The position numbers and the translations under genes are program-made. From Wyeomyia smithii (Eukaryota; Arthropoda; Insecta; Diptera; Culicidae), in assembly GCF_029784165.1 (NCBI RefSeq), contig NC_073696.1, positions 242,156,892-242,220,891 of the forward strand: a DNA stretch of 64,000 nt. The letters run 5' to 3'. Numbering within the stretch: the stretch's first letter is position 1; each line of letters starts with the position of its first letter. Positions 21,841 to 33,180 of this stretch are shown here, piece by piece. The notes below the pieces were generated by a model. That model did not search any database. It had not been told where the DNA came from and worked only from the letters and a program-made list of their open reading frames with translations.

Positions 21841-22194
21841 TTGTGCGTGCAGCAGGTAATTTTTTTCTGTGGTGGTGAAACTCAATTTTAACCACAGTAC
21901 CACAAAAGGATATTTTTTCTTCTAAAAAAAAATTAAAATTTGATTTAAATCTACTTATTGCATGATTTATTTGTTTTCTCGAAACTATGAATTATAAGTT
22001 GTGTAACTTTTTAACGAAGAAGACGATATGCCAATTTTGCGACAGTTTGTGTGTTTTAAGCAGAAAATAGCACTCCGTTTCTTGAAAGTAAACTCACGAA
22101 TACTGTAGTAATACTGTAATACTCAGTTTTGAAAAACTCATTTTTACTACTTCAATTAAAAATATGTGGTCGTCCTAATTGGTTTTAGTTTTCA

Positions 22195-22570
22195 CAAAAC
22201 TGGGGACATGCCTGTATGTAGACGGTGCTCTCCACACAGGAGGGAGATCCAAAATGTAGCGCTGTGAAAGCAGCTGTTTACCTTGTTAGGTAGTCCGCTA
22301 TGAAAGGCAGCGAGATATTCAAAATTGCCACCTGCTGCAGCTCTGCTTGTTGCTGTTCGATCCAGTTTGCAGTATACCGCTGCTGCTATCCGCTACTGAT
22401 ATCTGCTACTCCGTTGCCGGTGTCGCTACTGTTGCTATCCATTGCTACTTAGTTAAGTCCGTCAGGGTGGCCATCCAATATGAAGCAGGCTCTCATATAA
22501 TCCAAAGAGTGCATTCCCGGTTAACTAGGTATAATGTTCTGTCGACAGTGTTACGACCAATCAGATCAAT
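22195..22570 (-). repeat. Promoter-like repeat module, copy 1
   Basis: On the minus strand: CTGATTGGTCG (CCAAT-type box, 22554-22564), TATATGAGAGC (22489-22499), TGGCCAC, then a GTAGC/CAGCAG-rich leader, then GCGCTACATTTTGGATCT and GTGGAGAGCACCGTC near 22200-22260. The latter half is matched on the minus strand at 55600-55870 (GCGCTAGATTTTGGGTCTTACGTCTGTGTGAGGAGCACCGTC). The middle is matched at 23050-23170. What it drives, if anything, is unknown. Confidence 0.45.
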
Positions 22571-23049
22571 AGACATTATGTGTTTCAATAAAGCTCAACC
22601 ATTTTCAATAGTACAGTGTTTACTGGCTTGAAAGTTTTCAAGGCTTGATTATGCGTTTCAGTGTCGTATGGGGGCAGATAACAAAAGATGCCGCATTCAG
22701 TTACACAACATTGCTTTACGCTGAGTGTTGCATATCGCAGGAGGGAAAGAAAATTCAGTTCTTGCTGAGACATGGAGATGAAGTCGAATTTACAGACATC
22801 TTTATCAATGCGCTCTAACATTTTGAATAAAGTGTGATGAATGAACGAAAAAATATTGTAAAATTAAGTATTTAGTTTTGTCCTCAAAAGGACAATTTAT
22901 AGTTCAGTTTTATATCGGATATGATGCTAATCGCTTTTTGTGTTATCCCCGACAGTGGGAATGAGGCACTCTTCTGATTACACAGTGAAGAGCTGTTTTC
23001 ATATTGAAATTTTGATTACCAGTAGCCCCGTTCTGTATTGCCAAAATAC

Positions 23050-23240
23050 GGCAGCTTTTCGCTTTCGGACGTGCGGCCAATGTAGCCGCAATGTAGCTGC
23101 TATCTGCTGACGCTACTGCTACTGCCCGCTGCTACTTTGTTAGGATCGTGATAGTGGCCATCATTGCTGATAAAAGTAATTTTCCCCAGCAAAATTCTTC
23201 GAAAATTACAACCAATCATTTTCAATTTTCACTTCCAATG
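23050..23240 (-). repeat. Promoter-like repeat module, partial copy 2
   Basis: On the minus strand GATGGCCAC..TCA, CTAACAAAGTAGCA and GTAGCAGTAGCGNCA resemble 22380-22470. A CCAAT-like AATGATTGGTTGTA lies just upstream near 23208. A separate fragment with GAAGCAGGCTCTTATATT lies at about 23680-23702. Confidence 0.4.
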
Positions 23241-23261
23241 ATCGCAGCACTCTTTCAGATA

Positions 23262-23470
23262 CACTAGATTTTCGTCCTAGTAACGTGCTGTTATACTCAG
23301 CTGAAATAGATCGCGCGCATCGTTCACGGTTACGGAATAAATTTTGACGACAAATCCAACCAAATGATCTTCACTTCAAAGCGAAAAAGAAAAACAAACA
23401 GTCTACTCAACCAAAATAAACCCCTCGAAACACTTTTTCACTGACACTGACCGATGCATTGACAATCTTC
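23262..23470 (+). repeat. Dispersed direct repeat, copy 1 (partner 48217-48421)
   Basis: Starts ACACTAGATTTTCGTCCTAG, passes CAAATCCAACCAAATGATCT and ends near GACCGATGCNTTGACAAT. The partner at 48.2 kb matches nearly throughout, in the same orientation. No ORF and no terminal inverted repeat seen. Confidence 0.85.
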
Positions 23471-24057
23471 GTTAACTGATAAACTGATTTTGTTCTCTTG
23501 CTTTCATCGCATGAAATATAATGAGATATTTTGACAGTTCACTTCCATGCAAATTGCGGGAAGGGAGAACTCTGAAAGGATTGTAAAAAATAACGTTTAT
23601 GGATGCTTTTTTCACTCTCACTCAAGAGTGTCAACAAATGTCAACCCTGGTGGCCATGCACTAGTAAATCGATTGGTTTGAGCAGAAGCAGGCTCTTATA
23701 TTAGCCTGAATTAGAATTAAAAAATGGAGAAAAAGTGTAATGTAATGTGACTAGAGTGATATTTTCATGATGTTCTCTAGGAGATTTTCGACATCTTGCA
23801 GTAGTTTAAGATCAAAGTATGAAATGTATGAAAGACGGAATCTTTTCTGGCCCTCAAAAACTTTCTCAGTAATTTTAGGTTTGACTGGGAAATTGATATC
23901 TGTTGTTGGATTACAGTGTACGGGAGGAAAAAATGCGAAAAGGTTTGAACTTCAATATTGGGCTGACTTGTGTAACTAATTGCTTATTTCTGTTGACAGT
24001 GTATTTGATTCCGTTTACTTTGCTGCATCGGAATTATTTTACTGAAAATTTGAGAAA

Positions 24058-24207
24058 ATGAACACCAAAGAAGTTATTACGAGTTTGCTGCTCGCTCAGA
24101 AGTCGCCAAAGGAGGTGATAATAGGATGTCATTTAGACACATTTTATTGCTTCAAAAAGTGTCGTAGGTCGTTTACTCGACTGTCTAACTGCTGTCTGTT
24201 TGTCTAA
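24058..24207 (+). CDS. Short ORF with transposase-N-terminus-like start (49 residues), tentative
   Basis: It begins MNTKEVITSLLLAQKSPKEV, which resembles the first helix of helix-turn-helix domains in Tc1/mariner transposases. The rest (CHLDTFYCFKKCRRSF) does not continue the fold convincingly. It is probably a relic or chance. Confidence 0.2.
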   Translation: MNTKEVITSLLLAQKSPKEVIIGCHLDTFYCFKKCRRSFTRLSNCCLFV

Positions 24208-24639
24208 GTTAAGTCGTTTAATTCGACAAATATTCCATGGAAAGGGGAAAAGGGGAAAGGTGGATTGAATTCTTGTATTGTATATTAATATTTTTACAAA
24301 CACTCAGCCTCAGGAAGGTCTAAAGTCACCGTGTCTTTACCCCTTACTAGTGGATATTTGCATCAGATGAAAAAATCAAAACGTGTGTGTATATTACGGT
24401 TGGTAAATTTAATCGATTTGCCAAAACGTTTTTATGGTTCTGTTTGGGGCCCCAAACAATCCTGACACTACCGGAAGTGGATTGATCGATAGCTCTCTAG
24501 GAAGAAACATACGAAAAAGTTTTCCTATACTAATTTCCATAAAAATTCATGTACATGCATATGTAATGCACCAATCAGAGGCACGAGTAATCCATATTCA
24601 GATCAGATGTGGCGGATGAAATTTTTACGAGAACCAGGG

Positions 24640-26945
24640 TGGAAAGTGCTATGAGATCCTTTGGGCCTTTCAAGTCTACAAGTGTAGATGGAATATTTCC
24701 AGCATTGCTTCAAAAAGGTGAAGCAATACTAATTCATTGAGATTTTCAAGGCCAGTTAAAGGTTGAATCATATTCCATCAAAATGGAGGGTAGTAAGAGT
24801 AATCTTCATACCTAAAACTGGGAAGCGTGATAAGACGCATCCTAAATCATTCAGACCCATTAGTCTTTCTTCGGTTTTGTTGAAGACAATGGAAAAAGTG
24901 CTGAATGATTTCATTCATACATCTTACATGCTAACAAAACCACTTTCAAAGTTCCAGTTTGCCGATCAAACTGGAAAATCCACTGTAACAGCGCTTCATA
25001 CGCTGGTCATGAAAATTGAAAAGTCACTTTCAGCTAAAGAAATTGCTCTGTGCTCTTTCTTGGATATTGAAGGTGCTTTTGATAATGCGTCCTATTCTTC
25101 AATGTCTAGTGCAATGAAGAACAAAGGATTTCACACGAGCATTGTTAACTGGATTCATACCATGCTTGCAAAAAGAGAAATCACTTCTGAGTTGGGAGGT
25201 TCGTCTATTACGGTTAGGGCAACGAAAGGATGTCCGCAAGGAGGTGTTCTTTCGCCACTTGTGTGGTCTTTGGTGATGGACGATCTTCTCAAAAGCTTAG
25301 AAGCAAAAGGTTTCGAAGTTGTGGGCTTTGCAGATGACATAGTCATCTTGGTAAGAGGAAAGTTCGACAACATAGTTTCGGAAAGAATGCAGGAGGCTCT
25401 GGAGTATACCCAGTCTTGGTGTATAAAGGAGGGTCTCAGCATTAATCCGACAAAAGCTGTAATCGTACCTTTCACTAGAAAGAGGAAATTCAATCTGAAA
25501 ACTCTCAAGCTTGGAGGAGTAGAAATTCCATTCAGTGAACAGGTTAAATACTTAGGAGTTATCCTTGATGCCTAGCTAAACTGGAATGCACATCTTGACT
25601 ATGCAATCAACAAGGCGGTCAGTGCATTATGGTTATGCTCCAAAACCGTTGGGAGAAAGTGGGCCTTGAGACTGAAAATGGTGATGTGGATATTCACATC
25701 TATTATACGTCCAAAACTGACCTACGCTGCGTTAGTGTGGTGGCCAAAAACCAAAGAGTCCACCGCTAGAAGGAAGCTAGATAAAGTTCAACGACTTGCG
25801 TGCATTGCTATAACAGGAGCAATGGAAAGCACCCCGCCAAAAGCTCTTGATGCAATTCTTCATCTGCTGCCGTTGTACGAATACGTGCAACTAGAAGCAG
25901 AAAAGAGTGCCTTGAGGCTAAAAAGAACAAAAACTATCTTGTCAGGTGATCTTGTGGGTCACCTGACTATACTGGACTTTTTCGAAAGAGGGCCAGTGAT
26001 GAGTATGAATGGAGACTGGATAACCATGATATTCCCTATAAGGTATGCGAAACGTCGCGTACAGACTGGGAAGTCGGAGTTCCTGATGTCCGTCCCGGTT
26101 CAACGATATTTTTCACAGATGGCTCAAAAATAGGCACCAAAACTGGTGCAGGAATCTTCGGCCCTGGAATTAATATTTCAGTGGCAGTACACTGGCCAAC
26201 AGTGTTTCAAGCAGAGATTTTTGCAATCCTTGAATGTGCGAATGTGTGTCTAACTAGGAAATACAAACATGCAAATATTTGTATTTTCTCTGACAGTCAA
26301 GCAGCACTGAAAGCACTTGATGCTTATAAATGTACATCCAAGATTGTCTGGGAATTTATTCTCACATTGCGACAGCTATGTCAAACAAACTCAGTAAATT
26401 TGTACTGAGTTCCAGGACATTGTGGCATTGGTGGGAATGAAAAGGCAGACGAACTTGCAAAACAAGGATCTAACTCACAGTTTATCGGCCCAGAACCTTT
26501 CTGCGGTATATCAAACTGTGCAGTGAAAATGGAGCTTAAACGCTGGGAGAAACAAAAGGTGATAACCAATTGGTTGGATGTCAAAAAGTGTTCCCAATCT
26601 AAAAGATTTATCACACCAAACGAGAATCATTCGAAAAAGCTCCTAGAGCTCAGCAATAGAGCTCTTTGTACATACGTCGGCCTAGTAACGGGGCACTGTC
26701 CGAGTAGATATCATTTAAAGAACATTGGCCGGGTTCAGGATGATATCTGTCGCTTTTGTAATATGGAAAGCGAGACATCGGGACATCTGCTGTGCAGTTG
26801 TGGTGCATTATTTAAACGCAGATCAAGGTTTCTTGGCAGTGGCTGTTTACTGCCCAAAGAGATTTGGTCTTTGAATCCTGGGAAGGTGATTGGCTTCATA
26901 AACCATATTTCACCTGACTGGGAGCGTGTCGGTGCAGGTACCTGA
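24640..26945 (+). pseudogene. LOA-like ORF2: reverse transcriptase and RNase H (stops and frameshifts)
   Basis: RT is open from 24763 to 25575 with FADD at the active site. A TAG at 25573-25575 replaces a sense codon; the same frame continues from 25576 to about 26100 (the thumb and connection region). A frameshift then brings in RNase H, with TDGSK, AEIFAI, FSDSQAA and NEKADELA, so all four acidic positions are present. A TGA at 26404-26406 replaces the Trp of the WVPGH motif. The C-terminal CCHC-type segment (CRFCNMESETSGHLLCSC) is kept. Upstream of 24763 the frame is broken. Confidence 0.85.
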
Positions 26946-27050
26946 TCACTCAACAATAGTGGTCATTGTATTTTGCAAGGGGACACGTATAGCAATTGAC
27001 TGGGATATATTACAAAAGTTCACATCAATGGACAACGTAATTCTAATTCC
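24640..27050 (+). mobile_element. LOA/Lian-like LINE relic (5'-truncated)
   Basis: Homology begins around 24640 (RSFGPFKST.VDGIFPALLQKGE), at the N-terminal edge of the reverse transcriptase. It runs through RNase H to about 26945, then a short 3' region with an A-rich run at 27054-27061. RT motifs CPQGGVLSPLVW and GFADDIVIL, followed by RNase H, fit the LOA clade, which includes Lian of Aedes. I saw no TSD. Confidence 0.8.
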
Positions 27051-28395
27051 CTGACAAAAAAAATCCATATTCGGCAGGTTTAGCATTGTCTGGGGGCCTA
27101 AATGGAACAAAAACACCTAAATTAATCCACCTAGTGGTGAGACCCAGCCTTTCTCATTCGAACTTATTATTTATTAAAAAAGATTTACACAAACACTTAA
27201 AAATACACCTTGAAAATTTTTGCTGGAATTATTATTCATTTTACACAACAAATTTTTGGTAGCCAACAGCACATCTTATACCGAACATTCAACATATAAC
27301 ATTCACACACATGTGAACATACATTAACACATATACATGCAAATAACATTAGATTCTTTCAAATATATGTTGCGGTTTTGTTTTTGATTCTGATATAATC
27401 GATTTGTACTCATTTACTGCGTATAAATATTTAGATTGTTTATGTCAACTTTAGTCAGTAGATTTCAAATAATTTACAATTAAATGTTGTTCCTTATATG
27501 CATTAATTTGAATGATCTTATCAGTCAAATTGAAATTCTTTAACACAGTTGATATTACTGATCGTTTCTGAGAGGCATCCAATGAATGGGCAAATACCAA
27601 TCAATATGAGTTCTTGAAACCTGGATTATACCCAGTGGCGAGTGGCGATGGCGAAGATGGCGACAGTTTCCGGTCAAGAGCAGTGACAAATATCATCCAA
27701 TACGATTCGGGGTAGCGGTATGATACACGGAGGCCAGAAATCATCTTCAGACGCCATTTTAAATTACTAGACAGTAGCTTCCGGTTTCTGGAAACCAGTC
27801 TAAAAGGGACAAACATTACGCAATGTGAGTTTTCCAGTACCCGGGATGATGCTCAGAGGCCAGAAATCAACTCCATACTTCAATTTGAAATCCGCGTTTG
27901 CGCCTTCCGGTTTCTGGAAAACATTCTTCAATTGCCAAATATAATCCAACAAAGGTATATCCACTTTTGGATTTTAGAATATTGATGTTGTATTTGAAGG
28001 AATTATTATAGCATAGTATTTATACTAAATAAATAGTTTTTCTATTATAATGACTCCTAATTTCGAACTTTGATCAAAGCAGCTAGTTTTAAACAGTCTT
28101 TGGGTTTTGATTCTTTGTAAGTTTGAGAAACAACCTGTTCGTTTGACGCCTGTTTTCTTTAAATAAGTCGTGTAGTCTTTGAGAGAATAGACTTTTGATA
28201 TTTTTACAATTTAACACATAATGATTAAAATAAAAGTCCGATTACAGTGTTATAATCAAATGAAATGGGTACCAATAAAACAATTAAACCTGTAATTTGA
28301 AACTAAGATTGCTGAAGTCAGTCCAACCATATTTGGCAAAACGAGTGAATTTAAAAAGTTTTCTAAACACGTTTCTTTTTATAACCTTTGAACTA

Positions 28396-28637
28396 GGGTA
28401 ACCGCTCCTATATTCATCTCAGTACCTATATTCATCTCATCACGCCTTTTTGATAAATTTATCGTCAAATTTTACCATATTTTCAACGTAAAACTTTCAG
28501 CCGCCTGAGAAAATCGAGAAGCAAATAGATTTACTTTCAAAAACTTGTAGAAATTTGACGGTAAATTGGACAAATGAGAGAAATAAGATTGATATAGGTG
28601 CACCAAGCTGTTGAGATGAATAATGGAGCGATTACCC
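28396..28637. mobile_element. TA-flanked MITE, copy 1 (Tc1/mariner type)
   Basis: Ends GGGTAACCGCTCC.TATTCATCTCA and, inverted, GGGTAATCGCTCCATTATTCATCTCA, each next to TA (28394-28395 and 28638-28639). Length is 242 bp, with no ORF. The uninterrupted paralogue of its site is seen at about 29105-29140, confirming a TA insertion. Confidence 0.93.
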
Positions 28638-29389
28638 TACATGTTCAATCTTCATAAAATTCGTTAGTTAAGGGTTTTGAAGACAGTCCGGTCATTTGAT
28701 ACCAATTTGGTTCAAATCGGTTGTGTAGTTTCTGAGATAATGAATTTTCATAACTTTTACATTTTGATACATAACAGACAAAGTCATAGTCCAATTATAA
28801 TAAAATTTCATAGGCTCTCATCAGGCAACTAGACCTTTCTATTGCAACTTATTTTGTGAAAATCGGTTCATCCATCTCTGAGAAAAGTGAGTGAGTTCAA
28901 GCAGTCTTAGAAAAATATTTCTTTTCATAGCCTGATTTCACATTATTATACATAACGGACAAAGTCCAATAACAATAAAATTCAATAGGGTCTTATGGGG
29001 CAATAAGACCTTCCATATGACACCAATTTTGTGAGAATCGGTCCAGCCATCTCTGAGAAAAGTGAGTGAATTTAAACAGTCTTTGAAACACGTTTCTTTG
29101 CATAACTTTTGAACTACTAGTCCAATCATCATAAAATTATTTTAAAAATGGTTCAAAAAACAAGTTTGTTCTTTTGATACCGATTTTGTTCAAATCGGTT
29201 GTGTAGTTTCTGAGATAATGAAGTTTTGTGATTTTCACATTTTGATACATAACCTCGAAACTAAAAATCCGATTACTATAAAATTCAATAGGGTCTTGTG
29301 GGGCAACTAGACCTTTCATTTGCAATTAGTTTCATGAAAATCGGTCCAGCCATCTCTGAGAAAATTGAGTGAGATTGGGAGACCGTTAC

Positions 29390-29409
29390 ATACATACACA
29401 CACACACAC

Positions 29410-29448
<39 letters not shown>
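29390..29448. repeat. (CA)n microsatellite with CATA interruptions
   Basis: About 59 bp of CA repeats with two ACATACATA interruptions. Confidence 0.97.
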
Positions 29449-29452
<4 letters not shown>

Positions 29453-29575
29453 ATGCTCAGCTCGTGGAACTAAGTCTATTGATATACGAGATTCGACCTT
29501 TTGGAGCACTTTTACACCTTTGGTTTTTACAGTGATTGCTATACCTTTCTAGGAGAAAGGCAAAAAGTTTGTTCT

Positions 29576-31112
29576 GGCTCTGTGCTGTCAAGTTTGCATT
29601 TTTCCATGTGAAGATTACCCACCTTAGCGTAAATGTAAGTTTTTGTGCATGTGTTTGTGTGTGGGTTTGTATGTGTGGTTGTGCGTATTTGTCTAATTGA
29701 AACTGCCGATGGACAATAACTGACGTTTGACCGAAACACGATTGATAAAACTAATTCAACTGCGAGGCAAAGTAGGAAGTAGTCGAGTTTTTACGCCAAG
29801 CTATGCGAACAATCTGCGAGAAAAATACATGTTTATTCGCATAAACTGGCGTAGCGATTTTTCTGGATTAATAACCATGGGAAGACTCGTCCATGGGGCC
29901 TCTATTCAAACATCAATCTTCATAAAATTGACAGACTATTTTGTTGAAATAGTATAATATAATTATTTGGGTTAAAATAACAAAAACGCGTTTTTCTCGT
30001 AATGATGGTGTTGGTTGTTACGTCAACTATGTAAACAGGGGCAGTGTGCACGAACGCTAAAGTGGTCAAATTGAACCGCGCTAAGGTTCATTACAGCCCG
30101 GTACGTTCCATCAATTTGCCAAGGAAATGCCAACATTTCTGTAAAATAGATGCAAAGAATCACAATAGAAGACTTCACGCATTCTCTAGAGCTAGAACGA
30201 AACATTACTTTATCACGGAGCGGGCAAAGGAGATGACTCTTTCGAAGAGATTGCTGTTTTGTTGAAGAAAAAAAAAACGATAATCCTGTTCAAGTCCATT
30301 TGTTTTGTGCAAAAAATATTCGCTATGGCGTTGTTTCTATTCGCCCCGTAAATCTGCGAACAAAACTCCCGGTTGAAACACAAAGAAAAGTGTGATGAAT
30401 ACCTTACGGCAATCCTCAAATTCACTATAAAAACTTTAAATGCCTCAACTACCGACCCGGTACAGCACACTAATAAGTTAGAACAGAATGGCTTTCACAG
30501 GCAATGTTTTTTGGCACTCGGAAACCTTCAGAACTTGAGTCTCCATTTAATATTTTTTCAAGCAAACTGACAGTAGTGCTGGTAACCCAAAAAAGGATTT
30601 GCTGAATATGTTGACTATTGAAAAATTCCAGAAAAAATTTTTTACGTAGTTTTTCAATGTTATCAAAGACTTATAATAGCAATTTTAAAGTTCGGAAGTT
30701 TTGTTTCTGTTCGCCCCGTTTTACGGCATATCGTAATTTTAAAGAACCAAGTGCTTTCCTGGGTTTAAGGATCAATACCTTGCTCTACAACAGGATGGAC
30801 ATCGCACGGGTCGAATCGGACCCAACGATGGCTGATGGGAAACACAAAGTTTTGGTAGAGGACCGGTACGTAACCCGTTGGATTATACAGTTTGGTCGTA
30901 TGATGTAGCACAAACCTGCAAAACATTTCATTCAATTTGAAAACTTTGACGTCTGTCATGACACGCAGGTAGTTATCGATACCGGAGGATTGCGTTCTAG
31001 AGGCATGCTCTGCTTCCGGCGTTGTCTTGAGGATGTTATTGATCGAAATGGAGGACACATCGAGTACATTTGTTCGAAAGAAAATTTGAATATTAATTCT
31101 TTTGCAAGGTTT
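29576..31112. other. Unassigned sequence
   Basis: About 1.5 kb. It has a GT-rich run at 29640-29690 and an A-run at 30268-30276. Short ORFs on both strands overlap and show no domain. Confidence 0.45.
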
Positions 31113-31195
31113 ACTGCCGTTCCAAGCATAGTTGTCCCATGTTCTACACAAACCTGTACCATGTATGCTGGGATAGTTATGCTTGGAACGGCAGT
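31113..31195. repeat. Inverted repeat (27-bp arms, 29-bp loop)
   Basis: ACTGCCGTTCCAAGCATA opens the left arm (31113-31139) and its inverse closes the right arm (31169-31195). By eye three mismatches in 27. It could form a hairpin or be the collapsed ends of a MITE. Confidence 0.85.
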
Positions 31196-32421
31196 TTAGT
31201 GATTGAAAATAGGATTTGAAGTTGTCCCATAATTATTTACATTTTTTCCTGCCGCGCCCTGTATCCTCTAAATAAACCACAACTTGCTTATAAATCCAAA
31301 AATCTACAGTCACAACCTTGCATAGTTTTGTGACAATAATAGAAAATAACACTTGATAATGAAGGGATTGAGTTAGTAACAAAAGCTCCCTTTGTATGCT
31401 TTTGATAATGCGTCCTACCGCTCAATAAAAGGCTCAATGGAAAAAATAAATTTGACAGTGCAAACCACAAGGTGGAGTGCTATTTCTTTTACTGTGGTCA
31501 CTTATTGTGGTATTTCACAGTGGTGCCAGAATTTAGGGTTGAATGTAAATCCTTGCAAGAATCTATTGTGGGAATGCATGGAACTACTGGAGCAGCTGGC
31601 CGATATAAATAATCTGGTTTCCTGTACTGGGTTCCAAGACACTGTGGAATCGAAGGAAACGAAAAAGCTGATACACTTGCTAGATAAGGTTCAAGTGTCT
31701 GCTAGAGTTGTTCTGTGGAGTACCAAAATGTTCAATACAGGTGGAAATAGAAAGGTGGGAAGAAATGATGATGTAGAAAAAATGGACTTCAACAGACAGT
31801 CCAAGCTGTTCATAACATTCAACAAACAGAAGACAAAAAGAATGCAGGTTCTAACAGAGCATTACTTGAGCTTGAGCTGGAATGACTGCACATTTCATAG
31901 TTAATCCTCTGTGAACCACCGTGAGATGGCTAATTTGGGATTAATTCACCACCTTCAATGTAAAAGAAGTCAGTAGCTCCCGCTTTGTATGGATCGATAA
32001 AGGCGCCGGCTTTGTTCTTACGGTTGTTTAGTGAACCGACACGTCTCTCTATTGCTCTTCTTTACCGAGCCTCGCTAGGTACCCTGCCAAATATCGACAG
32101 TTATTACTACCTGGAGCGGTATTCATTCAATTATGTGTGATTTTTTTGAATGCGTGCGTGAAGAGTCAAGGAGGGGAACCTGAGAATAAACCCCTTGCGT
32201 TAAAGTCCATCTGACACTGCTATGATACGAACTAGTGAGCACTCACGTGTCAAAGCGGTCTTTGTAACCTTGAGGCTACGAGCTCCCTTAAGGTCTTAAC
32301 AAAGCATCACTTAGTATGTATACTGTGTCATTTGAAAAATCTATAGCGTGAAACTGAAACCTCTAAACATTTACTATGCAACTGTGAAGCTCTATACAAT
32401 CGTAGACAACAGTTTTTCAAA

Positions 32422-32432
32422 AAGGATATTTT
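32422..32432 (+). repeat. TSD (left) of minus-strand SINE
   Basis: AAGGATATTTT, repeated at 32786-32796. Joining the flanks across it restores an open LOA-type reading frame. Confidence 0.88.
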
Positions 32433-32785
32433 TTTATATTCTCGCTTATTTTCCGTCGGTCTATTTCCGCCACTGTTGTGGCCAATTACCGACGCCCAGG
32501 GAGGCGACTCCACACCCAGGTCCCTAACTCACGACCCGTTTATTAACGGACCGGCGCCAACGGCTTTACTTCCTCATGCGATGATGGAAGGCGTGATCCC
32601 AGAGATTTTTCGCCTCAGAAAATCTCCCGGCGTCGGCTAGGATTGAATCTAGACCAGTTGGGTTGGTTGTGAGTGGATCACGCCACCCCACAACCATCGA
32701 CATCTATGTCGGCGGTGGGATTCGAACCCAGGCGTCGAGCGTGGTTGGCGGAGACGTTACCAACCACACTAGGCCCCCGCTCAAC
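32433..32785 (-). mobile_element. tRNA-derived SINE inserted in the LOA relic
   Basis: On the minus strand the 5' end starts TTGAGCGGGGGCCTAGTG. An A-box-like GTGTGGTTGGTAACG lies at about 32755-32769 and a B box GGTTCGAATCC at 32718-32728. These are the RNA polymerase III control elements of tRNA-derived SINEs. The 3' end is A-rich (GAGAATATAAAAAA). An exact 11-bp TSD flanks the 353-bp unit. It is comparable in type to mosquito Feilai-like SINEs. It encodes no protein and depends on LINE enzymes. Confidence 0.88.
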
Positions 32786-32796
32786 AAGGATATTTT
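32786..32796 (+). repeat. TSD (right) of minus-strand SINE
   Basis: AAGGATATTTT, identical to 32422-32432. Confidence 0.88.
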
Positions 32797-32934
32797 AAAC
32801 TCTCCAATATGGTTAGAAAATCTTAATTAAAAATATTCTCAGTACTCAAATCTTAATGGGGTAGTTGAATTCATACTAAGAATCATACCAGATTGGAGTA
32901 TCTAGCACAATCAGATCATAGCAGTTACCCAAAA

Positions 32935-33005
32935 TGGGTAATTAAAATTATCAAAAATGTCCAAATATCAAAAATGCCAAACCTGTCATATATGCCAAAA
33001 AAAGT
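32935..33005. repeat. Degenerate AAAATGCCAAA-type short repeat
   Basis: Repeats of the form (T)ATCAAAAATGYCAAA with a period near 10-15 bp. Similar texture is at 62820-62935. Confidence 0.55.
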
Positions 33006-33180
33006 GAAAAGAGTCACTCGACTCGCGGAAGCTTTACGTTTCAATGCGGTATACGATTTTGATGCTTCACCCAGTGAAACCACATTTGATGATGCCCATA
33101 CCTTAATCGAATCGCAAAACTGCAAGCATCGAGAAGCTTCCGGCGGTTACTTCGGTGTGCAACCAACAGCAGCATCGTAA

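Larger units (their letters stand above)
27120..29575. repeat. Composite repeat built of internal duplications
   Basis: It starts near CCACCTAGTGGTGAGACCCAGC (27130) and ends near CCTTTCTAGGAGAAAGGCAAA (29550). Units recur inside. CAGAGGCCAGAAATC ... CTTCCGGTTTCTGGAAA occurs at 27730-27790 and 27855-27920. CAAATCGGTTGTGTAGTTTCTGAGATAATGA occurs at 28713 and 29191. ATCGGT.CA.CCATCTCTGAGAAAA occurs near 28860, 29036 and 29340. No ORF of weight is present. It is probably a non-autonomous transposon or a satellite-like expansion of one. Confidence 0.6.
31390..32850 (+). mobile_element. Second LOA-like LINE relic, deleted and interrupted
   Basis: Pieces in order: AFDNASYRSIKGSM (RT, 31398-31440), CQNLGLNVNPCKN (31524-31561), PRHCGIEGNEKADTLA (RNase H, about 31633-31680, in another frame), then ETETSKHLLCNCEALYNRRQQFFKKDIL (32345-32432) continuing as NSPIWLENL after the SINE (32797-32823). 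Each aligns with a segment of the LOA-like element at 24.6-27 kb, with large deletions between. About 31905-32340 I could not place. Confidence 0.75.

Noticed and set aside
25155..25508. 117-residue minus-strand ORF
   Set aside because: It is antisense to the LOA-type RT catalytic region.
28650..29400. Regularly repeated segments as a CRISPR array
   Set aside because: Units are long, of unequal spacing and degenerate, and the sequence is eukaryotic; no cas-like gene.
32433..32785. tRNA gene on the minus strand
   Set aside because: Same reason: tRNA-like head joined to an unrelated body, A-rich tail and 11-bp TSD.
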